This document shows positions 17,965-26,690 of a DNA stretch of 64,000 nucleotides, piece by piece. Within the stretch, counting starts at the first letter, position 1, and every line of letters begins with the position of its first letter. The stretch is from Robiginitomaculum sp. (lineage in GTDB: Bacteria > Pseudomonadota > Alphaproteobacteria > Caulobacterales > Maricaulaceae): NCBI GenBank assembly GCA_021776615.1, contig JAJFFO010000021.1, positions 1 through 64,000 of the forward strand, in the 5' to 3' direction. The notes below the pieces were generated by a model. It was given only the letters and a program-made list of their open reading frames with translations, did no database searches and was not told the DNA's origin. Made by a program: the position numbers and the translations under genes.

Positions 17965-18821
17965 GTGCGCTCTCTCCATTGCCTGACCAGCGCCGTGCAC
18001 ACCGCATCACGGCCCGGCAATTGACGCGCAAGGCATGCTTCGGCTTTGCCCACATCCAGCCCCAGCGATCGCGCGCGGCGCGGACTTAGCGTCGCAACCG
18101 AGCCGGTTTTCGCCCAATCCACCTCTATGCCCGCCGCGGCCGCCAAGCCCAGAATAAATTGCTTTTTGGACGAAACTTCGCGGCTCGCCAGATTGAACCG
18201 CCCACGCGCTTTGGCGGCCAGTAAATCAAAAAGCGCCACGGCAAAACTCGGAGCATCCATGGTGGAGCCGTAAAAATCATCAAACAAGGTCAAGGGTTTA
18301 CGGTTGCTCAGAGCGTCCATCGCCCAATCGGCAAAGCCGCGGCCATCGGGATGAAACCCGGCAATAGAGGTGCGCAAGACCAGGCTTTGCGGCGCGCACA
18401 GGGCAAAGCTTTCTGCGGCAAATTTGCTGCGCGCATATTCATTGACCAAGCATATTGCTGCGTGTTCGTCATGGCTGGCAGCGCCATCACCATCAAACAA
18501 CTGATCGGTGGAAACATGCACGGTCAATTTACCGCGCTCGCAGCTCCATTTGGCCAATAAGGCCGCCGGGCGCGCATTGACCAGATACGCCATGGCCGGA
18601 TCGGCCTCGCAGGCAGCCAAATCCACATTCGCCGCCGCATTAATCACCATGTCCGGGGTCGCCGCCGCCAACACCGTCTGCAAGCTCTGCTCATCGGTAA
18701 TATCAACAATAAAATCGGCATTATTTCGGGCGGCGGTAAGCGCGCTAAACCCGCGCGTCTGCGCCTCTTGCCTGAGCGCGCGCCCGAGCAATCCGGTGCC
18801 GCCAAGGATCAGGGCGCGCAT
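17961..18821 (-). CDS. RmlD-like NAD-dependent sugar epimerase/reductase
   Basis: A 286-residue short-chain reductase of the RmlD (dTDP-4-dehydrorhamnose reductase) group. The Rossmann motif GGTGLLG is at about residues 7-13, 'VHVSTDQLFDGDG' carries the catalytic Ser/Thr, and 'YARSKFAAESF' carries the Tyr-x3-Lys pair. It sits between the cytidylyltransferase and synthase genes with a 15-bp gap and an ATGA overlap, so it should act on an intermediate of the same sugar route. This reductase is not part of the standard Pse pathway. Confidence 0.82.
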   Translation of the reverse strand: MRALILGGTGLLGRALRQEAQTRGFSALTAARNNADFIVDITDEQSLQTVLAAATPDMVINAAANVDLAACEADPAMAYLVNARPAALLAKWSCERGKLTVHVSTDQLFDGDGAASHDEHAAICLVNEYARSKFAAESFALCAPQSLVLRTSIAGFHPDGRGFADWAMDALSNRKPLTLFDDFYGSTMDAPSFAVALFDLLAAKARGRFNLASREVSSKKQFILGLAAAAGIEVDWAKTGSVATLSPRRARSLGLDVGKAEACLARQLPGRDAVCTALVRQWRERT

Positions 18822-18836
18822 GGCACCAAACCTCTA

Positions 18837-19622
18837 TCAAGCCGCATGAGACAGAGCCATGGGCGCGGTTTGCAACGGGGCGCTAACATTATCGACCAAG
18901 CGCGCTTGGTCGACCATCGCCGCGTTAATTTCCACCAAATCCGGGCGGCGCAAACAAAGCGCCACCAATTGCGCGGCGCTGGCCTGTTCCGCGCCCGAGC
19001 CAAAAGCGTCAACGCAAGCACGAAAAAACGCCAGATCAGCGGCATGATCCAAAGTCCAGCGCAGGCGTTCCAGCCCGCCGCCGGGACCGCGCAGACACGC
19101 TTTGCTCAATCGCCGATGATTGCGCAGCCACGGGGTCACATGTTCGCGCTCATAAGGGTCGCGGGCGCAGCGTTCGGCCTCATACAAAAGTGCCGCCGGG
19201 AAAGCGTCGCAATCCAGCCCATGGGGAAGAAGTGGCGGCATATTATTGCACGCATAATCCACCCCTGCCCCGGCCTGCAAGGTCAAGACCTGACCGCAAA
19301 TGACCGGGTCAATAAACGGGCAGTCCGAGGTTACGCGCATAACCACATCCGCATCCACTTCGCGGGCGGCTTTGGCATAGCGCGCCAAGACGTCCAATTG
19401 CGAGCCGCGTGTCACCCGATAGCCCGCTACCGACGCCATATTAGCAATTTTATCATCGTCCTCGCCAACCGGCACCGCGCACACCACGGCATCGACGCCC
19501 GGAATTTGCGCACAGCGGTCAAGGCACCACAAAAGCGCTGGCTTATCGCCAATGTTTTCCAGGATTTTTCCTGGTAAACGCGTAGAGCCCCAACGGGCCT
19601 GAACAATCACTGCATTCGTCAT
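18837..19622 (-). CDS. SpsF-like cytidylyltransferase
   Basis: A 261-residue nucleotidyltransferase of the SpsF/CMP-sugar synthase type. It opens with 'IVQARWGSTRLPGKIL', the nucleotide-binding loop of CMP-acylneuraminate synthases, and has 'VMRVTSDCPFIDP' for the metal/substrate site and 'WTLDHAADLAFF' further on. It would activate the nonulosonic acid with CTP (PseF/FlmC role, by context). First gene of the four-gene operon. Near its 3' end the DNA contains a perfect 22-bp palindrome (18892-18913). Confidence 0.82.
   Translation of the reverse strand: MTNAVIVQARWGSTRLPGKILENIGDKPALLWCLDRCAQIPGVDAVVCAVPVGEDDDKIANMASVAGYRVTRGSQLDVLARYAKAAREVDADVVMRVTSDCPFIDPVICGQVLTLQAGAGVDYACNNMPPLLPHGLDCDAFPAALLYEAERCARDPYEREHVTPWLRNHRRLSKACLRGPGGGLERLRWTLDHAADLAFFRACVDAFGSGAEQASAAQLVALCLRRPDLVEINAAMVDQARLVDNVSAPLQTAPMALSHAA
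18892..18913. repeat. Perfect 22-bp palindrome inside the cytidylyltransferase gene
   Basis: TCGACCAAGCG followed directly by CGCTTGGTCGA, with no spacer. It lies near the 3' end of the coding region. A gap-free palindrome of this length is unlikely by chance and looks like a protein-binding site or a recombination footprint; no function is known. Confidence 0.7.
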
Positions 19623-19646
19623 GGATTAAAGACTAACTACAGGCGG

Positions 19647-19662
19647 CTAACGTCTGGTTAAC
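19647..19662. promoter_or_regulatory. CtrA-like box in the divergent pseB/cytidylyltransferase promoter region
   Basis: CTAACGTCTGGTTAAC fits TTAA-N7-TTAAC with one mismatch. It lies midway in the 85-bp gap that must hold the promoters of both sugar transcription units. In Caulobacter CtrA controls early flagellar genes, so control of flagellin sugar synthesis by CtrA is a reasonable inference. Confidence 0.5.
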
Positions 19663-19707
19663 CATAAAGTTGGATTCTGCACATTGAAACAAATGGGAAG
19701 AATCGCC

Positions 19708-20784
19708 ATGCCGACACCGGCCCTGACACCAGCCAATCCACCGCAGAAGCAAACCATTCACCGTGATTTTAAAAATCCGCGCCTTAATCTCGATGGCAAG
19801 GTGGTGATGATAACCGGCGGCACCGGATCATTCGGCAAGCAGCTAACCCGCACCATTTGCGATGAATTCAAGCCATCCAAATTGATTATCTTTTCGCGTG
19901 ACGAATTGAAACAATATGAAATGGCACAGAACTTTAACCCCGCTGAGCACAAATTTATGCGCTATTTCATCGGCGATGTGCGCGATCAATCGCGGCTGGA
20001 ACAAGCCATGCGCGGGGTTGATGTGGTGGTCCATGCAGCGGCGCTCAAACACGTGCCGATTGCCGAATATAATCCGTTTGAGTGCATCAAGACCAATGTT
20101 ATGGGTGCCGAAAACGTGGTCACGGCGGCGATCAATGCCGGGGTGAAAAACGTTTGTGCGCTGTCGACCGACAAGGCTGCCAGCCCGATCAATCTTTATG
20201 GAGCATCCAAATTGGCCTCCGACAAAATCTTTGCCGCGGCCAGCGCCATGGGCGGTGCCGACGGACCAGTATTCTCCATCGTGCGCTATGGCAATGTGGT
20301 CGGGTCGCGCGGCTCGGTAGCGCCATTTTTCCAAAAACTGGTGCGCGAAGGGGCAACAGAATTGCCAATCACCGATCCGCGCATGACCCGGTTTTGGATC
20401 ACCCTGCCGCAAGCGGTAGACTTTGTGCTGTCATCTTTGGCTATGGCACGCGGCGGCGAAACCTTTGTGCCCAAAATCCCGTCCATGAGCACCGTCGAAA
20501 TGGCGCTTTCCATCGCCCCCGGCCTGCCCCATCGTATTATCGGCATTCGGCCTGGCGAAAAATTGCACGAAACCATGGTGCCGCTGGACGACGCGCACTC
20601 TACGCTTGAATTGGCCGACCGTTTTATCATTCTGCCCAGTCATGATGGCAGCCACCGGCAAAGCTATCTGGATGATAACGCCAAAGCCGTGGCCAGTGAT
20701 TTTTCCTACGTGTCCGATTCCAATCCCGAACGTTTGGACGCCCGCGGCCTGCAAAGCCTGCTGGAACAAAAATTCACTAATTAG
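19708..20784 (+). CDS. pseB: UDP-GlcNAc 4,6-dehydratase, inverting (PseB/FlmA type)
   Basis: A 358-residue NAD(P)-dependent dehydratase/epimerase that starts the pseudaminic acid route from UDP-GlcNAc. The ATG at 19708 is chosen because GGGAAG lies 7 nt upstream; a TTG at 19684 is weaker. Key parts: 'TGGTGSFG' (about 36-43), 'AALKHVP', 'LSTDKAASPINLYGASK' with the Tyr-x3-Lys pair, and 'RYGNVVGSRGSV'. The first 25 residues form an extra Pro/Thr-rich leader. It is divergent from the operon encoding the other sugar genes. No PseC aminotransferase follows; it must be elsewhere. Confidence 0.9.
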   Translation: MPTPALTPANPPQKQTIHRDFKNPRLNLDGKVVMITGGTGSFGKQLTRTICDEFKPSKLIIFSRDELKQYEMAQNFNPAEHKFMRYFIGDVRDQSRLEQAMRGVDVVVHAAALKHVPIAEYNPFECIKTNVMGAENVVTAAINAGVKNVCALSTDKAASPINLYGASKLASDKIFAAASAMGGADGPVFSIVRYGNVVGSRGSVAPFFQKLVREGATELPITDPRMTRFWITLPQAVDFVLSSLAMARGGETFVPKIPSMSTVEMALSIAPGLPHRIIGIRPGEKLHETMVPLDDAHSTLELADRFIILPSHDGSHRQSYLDDNAKAVASDFSYVSDSNPERLDARGLQSLLEQKFTN

Positions 20785-20859
20785 GCGCAAGCCCCGGCAG
20801 TAGCCTGACTTTGCACAATGCAGCACGGCTTTATGGGCGGCGCGATTCTAGGCTCAGGC

Positions 20860-22609
20860 CTAATCCCGACAATTTGTGCCTGGCCCCACCTTGGCCCAAC
20901 CATCGGCACTTTGGTTGTCATTGACATATTGCGCATAAGGCACATCACTCAATGGCCCGCGCGGCAGATAGGATATTTCCCGCTCCGTGCCTTCCACATC
21001 GCGAATGAGATACGTCAACGGGTTGAAGATGTCATCACTCCATCCAGACTTGATCTTCAACACAGTCTGCCCCTCACGAATGCCTGCTTTATAAGCCGCG
21101 CTTGTCCGCTCAACCGTTTTAATTAGCCCGGTTGTTTTTGAGGCAAATTCAAAGCCTTTATCGCCATCGGGCCAGTTGCCGGTTTTTTTGGGTATAATGC
21201 TGACCACCAAAGCTAATGGTGCAAGGTAGCTCAAGGTTGCTTTTCCCTGGCTCTGTATCCGTGAATGAAAATGCACCCAGTTCGTCAACAATACTAAATA
21301 AGAGGCCTTCGGTCAGATCCTCTGCCTTTCGCTCAACAAGCCGGCGTATAACCGCGTGAATACCCGGTATTTTTCCATTTGATTTCAGGTTTTGCGCATC
21401 AATTGCAAATGCAATCGCCAATCCCTCATCATAAGGATCCTGCGGTTCATTAGGGTTCAGCGCCTTTTTGCGTAAAGAATCATTTATGCGCACCACCAAA
21501 AATTCCGAGCCATCCAAACCAAGCTCAATTAGTGCTCTGTCGGTAACATAATCTGTGAAACCTTCACGAACCCAAGGTAAATCGGCCTCCCTCATTCGTC
21601 CTATGTTGCGCGGGGTCCACCTGTGCGCTAATTCGTGCGTGATTGCTAAATCGAACATCAGCGTCTTGGCGCTTGGGGTAAAATATGTGACGAAAGATTC
21701 AAAATTCGAAGTGCCGGTATAAGCGCCGGGGCGATCATTTCTCCCCGATATTGGAATGACAAAAACCGTGTAAGTATCAGCGTCAATCTCACCCAAATGC
21801 ACATTAAAATAGCGCAAGGCCTTTTCGGATACGTCTTGAGCGTGCTCAAGGGTGTGCGGTGATTTTTCGTTAATCAGGCTGGACGGCGTAACCAGAGAAA
21901 CACGCATTTTGCCACTTTGAAACGATGCGGTTTTTAACTGTTTGCTTATGAGCATTTGTGCATTTGTAATCGTCCCTCCGCCACCCACAAGGTCGAGTTT
22001 GTTTTCCGAGGAATTTGCCAATGACGACGCTAATGCCCAATCTTGCGGAATATTATGAAATGAAAGGCTTGTGTTTGTGAACCGGCGTTGCGCTAGTCCC
22101 GGTTCAACCTGCTCACGTGTCAACAATGGTTCTAAAAGCAACGCCCTATTGTCAAAATATATAGCATCTTCACCTAGAACAATAACACGGCAACCTTCAA
22201 TTTCCTCAATTGGAAAGTTAAAATTCGTCAATCTTGGCGTGATTTTATACGATATGGATATTGGCTCATTGCCAGACGGTGTCCCACGCAGGACATATGC
22301 ATTGTCCTCAATCAGATCGACGTTTTGCACGCTTAAAATCTCATACGCCCGTTCTTTACACCCGGTATGTAAAAGAGCGCGCAGCGTAAATTCCTTGATA
22401 TTGGCCGACGGAAACGCCATCTCCACCAAAAGGTGCGGGCTTGGATCGTCTTTCTTGATCGTGACATTATAGGAGATGGTATCCGCCGCTATGGGCTGAT
22501 CTTCTTTTGCTTGCGCGTAACCTGGCCCGCACATTGCCCCAAAGAGCATTGTCGACATGATCAGTAAGAGGTAATGCATAGTGGATAAAAAATACATTTG
22601 CAGACCCAT
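20860..22609 (-). pseudogene. M61-like gluzincin peptidase with C-terminal PDZ, frameshifted
   Basis: Two overlapping frames form one gene. The first (21158-22609) encodes a signal peptide, a beta-rich N-terminal region and an M61-type zinc site: HELAH near 'ITHELAHRWTPRN' plus the third ligand in 'WVREGFTDY'. The second (20860 up to about 21190) continues as a PDZ domain ('LIKTVERTSAAYKAGIREGQ'). The switch can be placed in a run of seven A (minus strand) at 21183-21189: removing one A joins them as '...HYTQKTGNWPDGDKGF'. It could be a true pseudogene, a slippage/phase-variable site or a sequencing error. The peptidase half is intact. Confidence 0.7.
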
Positions 22610-22794
22610 TCGTATATAAACTACAGCGCCAAAAATTTGTTACTGCATATACTGAATAAATTCAGGCCACATTATGGCCGCGTGTTTAACGCCTTCAACT
22701 TCAGAACTGTTCTGAGCCACAGCCTGTGGCTGTGTGACAAAAGAAACCAGTGCGCATGGAAGGATTTAATAAAGTCATACAGAGCTTAAAACGC

Positions 22795-22828
22795 AAAAAG
22801 CACGGCCCTGTTGAAAGGGCCGTGCTTT
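22795..22828 (-). terminator. Rho-independent terminator of flagellin 1
   Basis: A 13-bp perfect stem (AAAGCACGGCCCT / AGGGCCGTGCTTT) with a 6-nt loop; on the minus strand it runs into five U residues and a further U-rich tract. It lies 45 bp after the flagellin stop. Confidence 0.9.
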
Positions 22829-22872
22829 ATTACCGGTTTATGCTGCAAGCAGGCTATCAGAAACGGTGCGGA

Positions 22873-23709
22873 TTAACCGCCGCCGAATAGCGAGAGAATA
22901 ATTTGCGGCCGTGAATTGGCGATGCCAAGGGCCTGTACGCCCAATTGTTGCTGCACTTGTAAAGCCTGCAATTTAGCGCTTTCCACGGCGAGGTCCGCAT
23001 CGACCAGATTGCCGACACCAACATTGAGCGAGTCGGTGAGCTTGCTGACAAATATGCTGTGCGATTCGAGCTTCTTCACATCAGAGCCCAAATTCGCCAG
23101 TGCCTGATTGACGTTATCGAGCGAGGTTTTCACCGCCGCCACTGCCGCCTGAGCCAGGGTTACCGTACCAAGGCTGGCGCTGGCAGAGAGCGTAATAATG
23201 GTGCCGCTAAAGGCCATATTTTGGGTTTTCAGCGTTAGCGCGCGGGTGCCATCTGCGTCTGCGAGAAAAGAGATGCCCGGAGAGTTAGAACTGTCCAATA
23301 TGTTCGCGCCATCAAAGGCGGCGTTGGCCAGAATGGTCGAAATTTGCGACAAAATGGCTTTAAAATCCGCATCAAAAGCTTTGCGCGAAAATGTATCGAT
23401 CGAGGTTTCCGACGCCGCCGTTGCCTTGGCGCGCAATTCGATCAGCAAGTCAGAAATGGATTCGCCAGCGGCTAAGGCCACATTGCCGATGGAACTGGCT
23501 CGATCAAGTGAGGTCTTTACCGCGTTGAAAGCACCAATGTCTGAGCGCAATCCCTGGGCCACAGCGAATACCGCCGCATTGTCCTTGGCGCCGGCCACTT
23601 TCAAGCCGGTATTGATCCGACCCTGTACCTGATCCAGCGATGAATTGGTCTGATTGAGCGCCTGTAAGGCGGCCAATGCTGAGGAATTGGTGTGGACGCT
23701 AATGCTCAT
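22873..23709 (-). CDS. Flagellin 1
   Basis: A 278-residue short flagellin made only of the conserved D0/D1 parts: the N-terminal helix region with 'ISVHTNSSALAALQALNQTN' and the C-terminal 'LQVQQQLGVQALGIAN'. Start at 23709 (MSISVHTN), about 57 nt after the inferred sigma-54 start point. It is the most divergent of the three flagellins here and ends in 'SLFGGG' instead of 'FFQ/FFR'. Exported by the flagellar type III system and assembled in the filament; probably glycosylated by the FlmG-type enzyme at 27688. A strong terminator follows. Confidence 0.92.
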   Translation of the reverse strand: MSISVHTNSSALAALQALNQTNSSLDQVQGRINTGLKVAGAKDNAAVFAVAQGLRSDIGAFNAVKTSLDRASSIGNVALAAGESISDLLIELRAKATAASETSIDTFSRKAFDADFKAILSQISTILANAAFDGANILDSSNSPGISFLADADGTRALTLKTQNMAFSGTIITLSASASLGTVTLAQAAVAAVKTSLDNVNQALANLGSDVKKLESHSIFVSKLTDSLNVGVGNLVDADLAVESAKLQALQVQQQLGVQALGIANSRPQIILSLFGGG

Positions 23710-23776
23710 TATATGCTCCGGCACTTGAGAGATTTACCTACCAAGCGGATTATCCGCCTGTCTCAACCGGTTAAGG

Positions 23777-23792
23777 AGCAATAGTCGTGCCA
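23777..23792 (-). promoter_or_regulatory. Sigma-54 promoter of flagellin 1
   Basis: On the minus strand TGGCACGACTATTGCT is a perfect match to the -24/-12 consensus TGGCACG-N4-TTGCW, with GG and GC 10 bp apart. It lies 68 bp upstream of the ATG at 23709. Confidence 0.9.
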
Positions 23793-23958
23793 AGTTAAAA
23801 AACTTATTTTATACGTTTATTTTCAATATGTTATGATTTATAAGAAATATTAGATCGGCAAAATTAACCATATTGCCGAGCCCGCGCCTGCCTATCGGCG
23901 GCTTTTGCCGGGTTGGGTAGCTTCATCACTTTAAGTGGATTGCGGCCCTAAGATGAGC

Positions 23959-24309
23959 TCAAGCCTTGGTGTCGAGAATGACACCTTCGGCAGCTTTTTC
24001 TTTGGCGATGCGGCGCAAAATATGTTCGCGCGGATATTGCTGCAAAACTTCGCCAGTTTCGCGATCTATGCTTTTGTATATAAAGCCGCCATTCACTTCA
24101 TCTTTTTCGATGCTCAAGCGCGCATTGGCACGCGGCGGCGCGACAGTAGGCTCAGCATCGCTAAGCTCGCGCTTTTCAGGCGTGTCTATAGGAGCGGGCG
24201 ATTTCGCCGACACCGGTTGTTTTGGTGATTCCGTGGCCGTGCCGCCACCTGAGCCTGCTTTGGCGGGTGGTGGAACGAGAAACGGAACCTTTCGGATCTC
24301 GTTTACCAT
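23959..24309 (-). CDS. flaG: FlaG family flagellar protein
   Basis: A 116-residue protein with a Pro/Ala-rich disordered N-terminal half and a compact C-terminal FlaG domain ('FIYKSIDRETGEVLQQYP' followed by a basic helix). FlaG proteins affect filament length in other bacteria. It lies between flagellin 2 and flagellin 1 in the same direction; 134 bp separate it from the upstream flagellin, and no good sigma-54 site was found in that gap, so read-through from flagellin 2 is likely. Confidence 0.88.
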   Translation of the reverse strand: MVNEIRKVPFLVPPPAKAGSGGGTATESPKQPVSAKSPAPIDTPEKRELSDAEPTVAPPRANARLSIEKDEVNGGFIYKSIDRETGEVLQQYPREHILRRIAKEKAAEGVILDTKA

Positions 24310-24443
24310 TGTTCCTTACCGGGTGACCCGGCCTCCTCGATGGACCTGGCCAACGCGTCTTGTGCGCGCTTTGGCCAGGCCGCTCTCGAGAGAAGTGTCG
24401 ACGAAAGCGGACCCCGTGCTTTCGCCAACTTCCCCTGTTTAGA

Positions 24444-25268
24444 CTATCGGAAGAATCCGAGAATCGATTGTGGTGCCTGATTGGCGATTGAAAGCGCTTG
24501 TACGCCAAGCTGTTGCTTGACCTGCAAGGCTTGCAAGTTCGCACTTTCCTTGGCCAGATCCGCATCGACAAGGTTGCCGATAGAGGCGGTCAGAGCGTCA
24601 GAAAGCTTGGTCACAAAATCAAACTGAATTTCCAAGGCTTTCGACTTGGTACCCAAACGGGCCAAAGATGCGTTAACATTGGTCAAGGAAGCCTTGATCG
24701 CCGTCAGTGCGTCTTTTGCATTGGTTACCGTATTTACAGCTTCAGTTGTGGTCACCGTAATAATGGTACCACTGAGTTGCAGAGCTTCGTCAAGCACGGT
24801 AATTGCGGCTGAACCCTCTGCATTGGCTAGAGCTGCAATGGACGCAGTTGTATTGTTGATCAAGTTTGTACCGTTAAAGGCAGCATTATCAACAATGGTC
24901 TGGATTTGATCGCGAAGCGCTGTGAAGTCTTCGTTCAAAGCCGTACGAGACGTCGCATCAAGCGAGGTATCAGTGGCGGCCAAAGCTTTTTCCTTCAGAT
25001 CGATAAGCAGATCTGAAATCGCTTGACCAGCAGCAGACGCAACGTCCACCGCCGAGCCCACACGGCTAAGTGATTCTTTTACAACATCAAAAGAGCGCAC
25101 ATCACCGCGCAACTTTTGGGCAATAGCGAACGCGCCGCCATTGTCTTTAGCACTGGCCACTTTAAGGCCGGTACTAATGCGGTTCTGAACAGTTTCCAGA
25201 CCACGATTTGTTGCATTGAGGTTTTGTAGCGCAACTAGGGCGCCAACATTTGTATTTACAGAAGCCAT
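24444..25268 (-). CDS. Flagellin 2
   Basis: A 274-residue short flagellin lacking the variable D2/D3 domains. Start at 25268 (MASVNTNVGAL); an in-frame ATG six codons upstream is less like the family. It has the D0/D1 helices at both ends and a short Thr/Ala-rich middle that offers glycosylation sites. Very similar to flagellin 3, suggesting tandem duplication. A sigma-54 promoter lies at 25345-25360. Downstream a 7-bp stem with 9-nt loop (24402-24424) lacks a U tract, so termination there is doubtful. Confidence 0.92.
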   Translation of the reverse strand: MASVNTNVGALVALQNLNATNRGLETVQNRISTGLKVASAKDNGGAFAIAQKLRGDVRSFDVVKESLSRVGSAVDVASAAGQAISDLLIDLKEKALAATDTSLDATSRTALNEDFTALRDQIQTIVDNAAFNGTNLINNTTASIAALANAEGSAAITVLDEALQLSGTIITVTTTEAVNTVTNAKDALTAIKASLTNVNASLARLGTKSKALEIQFDFVTKLSDALTASIGNLVDADLAKESANLQALQVKQQLGVQALSIANQAPQSILGFFR

Positions 25269-25344
25269 TTCTTGGTTCCTTTCCATTCTGGCTAATCATG
25301 CTGCGCATTTTGCGCAACTGGGGTCTTTGACCCGCTAGCCAGCT

Positions 25345-25360
25345 TGCAAGGCGCACGCCA
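25345..25360 (-). promoter_or_regulatory. Sigma-54 promoter of flagellin 2
   Basis: On the minus strand TGGCGTGCGCCTTGCA has the invariant GG and GC 10 bp apart and differs from consensus only at positions 5-6. It lies 77 bp upstream of the ATG at 25268. Confidence 0.85.
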
Positions 25361-25535
25361 GATGGATTTGGTACTAGGTCGATATTGCCCACTTACTAGG
25401 CAAAACAAGCACTTGCGACCAAAAAACAAACACTTGCACCATTTTGACACGGCAATATCTGCCGCCCTTAGCGAAAAGCGCGCGGAAAAATCTGCCGCAA
25501 GGGCAAAAATTCGCTAGTGTTATGGTAAATAAAGA

Positions 25536-25566
25536 ACAAAAAAAGGGGCCGCATTCCTGCGACCCC
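25536..25566 (-). terminator. Rho-independent terminator of flagellin 3
   Basis: On the minus strand GGGGTCGCA, a 4-nt loop and TGCGGCCCC form a 9-bp stem with one mismatch, followed directly by seven U residues. It lies about 30 bp after the flagellin stop. Confidence 0.85.
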
Positions 25567-25595
25567 AAGATTTATAAGTGTAAGCTTGAACGCTC

Positions 25596-26423
25596 TTACT
25601 GGAAGAAGCTCAATATGGTTTGCGGACTTTGATTGGCGATGGAGAGCGCCTGCACGCCAAGCTGTTGCTTGACCTGCAAGGATTGTAGTTTCGCACTTTC
25701 CTTTGCCAAATCCGCATCGACAAGATTGCCAATACTCCCCACCAGAGAATCCGAGAGTTTAATCAGGAAATCCGCATGGATTTCCAGTGCTCTCGATTTT
25801 GTCCCCAATCGGGCCAAAGCAGCATTCACATTGGTCAATGAAGCATTGACCGCGGTTAGCGCCGCTTTTGCGTTGGTGATCGTGTCGACCTGCTCGGTTG
25901 TGGTTACGGTGATAATTGAGCCGCTGAGTTGCAACGCCTCATCCAGTACCGTAATCGTACTGGTCCCATCTGCATTGGCCAGGGCCGAAACCGAGGCGGT
26001 GGAATTGTTGATGAGATTGGTACCACTAAGGCTGGCATTATTGACAATGGTCGATATCTGATCACGAAGCGCTTTAAAATCTTCATTCAAAGCTCCTCGT
26101 GAGGTGGCATCAAGCGACGTATCGGTTGCCGCCAGCGCCTTTTCTTTCAAATCGACCATCAGATCAGAGATTGCCTGCCCCGCTGCAGAGGAAACATCGA
26201 CCAATGACTGTACCCGACTCAGCGACTGATTCACCACGTCCAGGCTACGCACATCTCCACGCAGCTTCTGGGCGATCGCGAATGCACCACCATTGTCTTT
26301 GGCACTGGCCACTTTAAGGCCGGTATTGATCCGAGTCTGCACCGTTTCGAGCTGCCTATTTGTTGCGTTCAAATTTTGGAGTGCGACAAGCGCACTTACA
26401 TTGGTATTCACTGAAACACTCAT
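25596..26423 (-). CDS. Flagellin 3
   Basis: A 275-residue short flagellin (MSVSVNTNVSALVALQNLNA start, 'ILSFFQ' end), close to flagellin 2 over its whole length. The ribosome site AGGACCCTGAA precedes the ATG. It has its own sigma-54 promoter (26494-26509) and a good terminator, so it forms a single-gene unit. Its middle differs from flagellin 2 mainly in Ser/Thr positions, the likely glycan sites. Confidence 0.92.
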   Translation of the reverse strand: MSVSVNTNVSALVALQNLNATNRQLETVQTRINTGLKVASAKDNGGAFAIAQKLRGDVRSLDVVNQSLSRVQSLVDVSSAAGQAISDLMVDLKEKALAATDTSLDATSRGALNEDFKALRDQISTIVNNASLSGTNLINNSTASVSALANADGTSTITVLDEALQLSGSIITVTTTEQVDTITNAKAALTAVNASLTNVNAALARLGTKSRALEIHADFLIKLSDSLVGSIGNLVDADLAKESAKLQSLQVKQQLGVQALSIANQSPQTILSFFQ

Positions 26424-26493
26424 TTCAGGGTCCTTTCATTCTGTAAGGGAAACGGCCTTTTGGCCGAAAGACATTCTTGTCCATCAACTGCGT

Positions 26494-26509
26494 TGCAATG
26501 ATTATGCCG
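26494..26509 (-). promoter_or_regulatory. Sigma-54 promoter of flagellin 3
   Basis: On the minus strand CGGCATAATCATTGCA keeps the invariant GG and GC 10 bp apart and the TTGCA box; the first base and the sixth deviate from TGGCAC. It lies about 71 bp upstream of the ATG at 26423. Confidence 0.8.
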
Positions 26510-26629
26510 AATGAAGGTTTGGCGCTAAATATATAACGCCTTGTATTTATGTGTATTTTTATATAATTATGACCCGCTTTCCAGCGGCAAAGCCGTGGGC
26601 GGAAAAAACCGCCGGGCAGAATAGGTCAA

Positions 26630-26656
26630 CCCCGGCAAGTCTTGCTCACCGGGGTG
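26630..26656 (-). terminator. Possible terminator after flaF
   Basis: ACCCCGG and CCGGGGT pair across a 13-nt loop that itself contains GCAAG/CTTGC. The hairpin lies 35-60 bp after the flaF stop but lacks a U tract, so it is only a possible terminator or 3'-end stabiliser. Confidence 0.4.
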
Positions 26657-26690
26657 GATTAAATTTCAAAAACAGTAAAATTGCGGGTGA

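Noticed and set aside
22714-22731. Small hairpin AGCCACA-GCC-TGTGGCT as a second terminator for flagellin 1
   Set aside because: It is about 65 bp beyond a much stronger terminator and has no U tract.
24402-24424. Hairpin CGAAAGC...GCTTTCG after flagellin 2 as a terminator
   Set aside because: No U tract follows on the minus strand and FlaG is downstream, so read-through is at least as likely.
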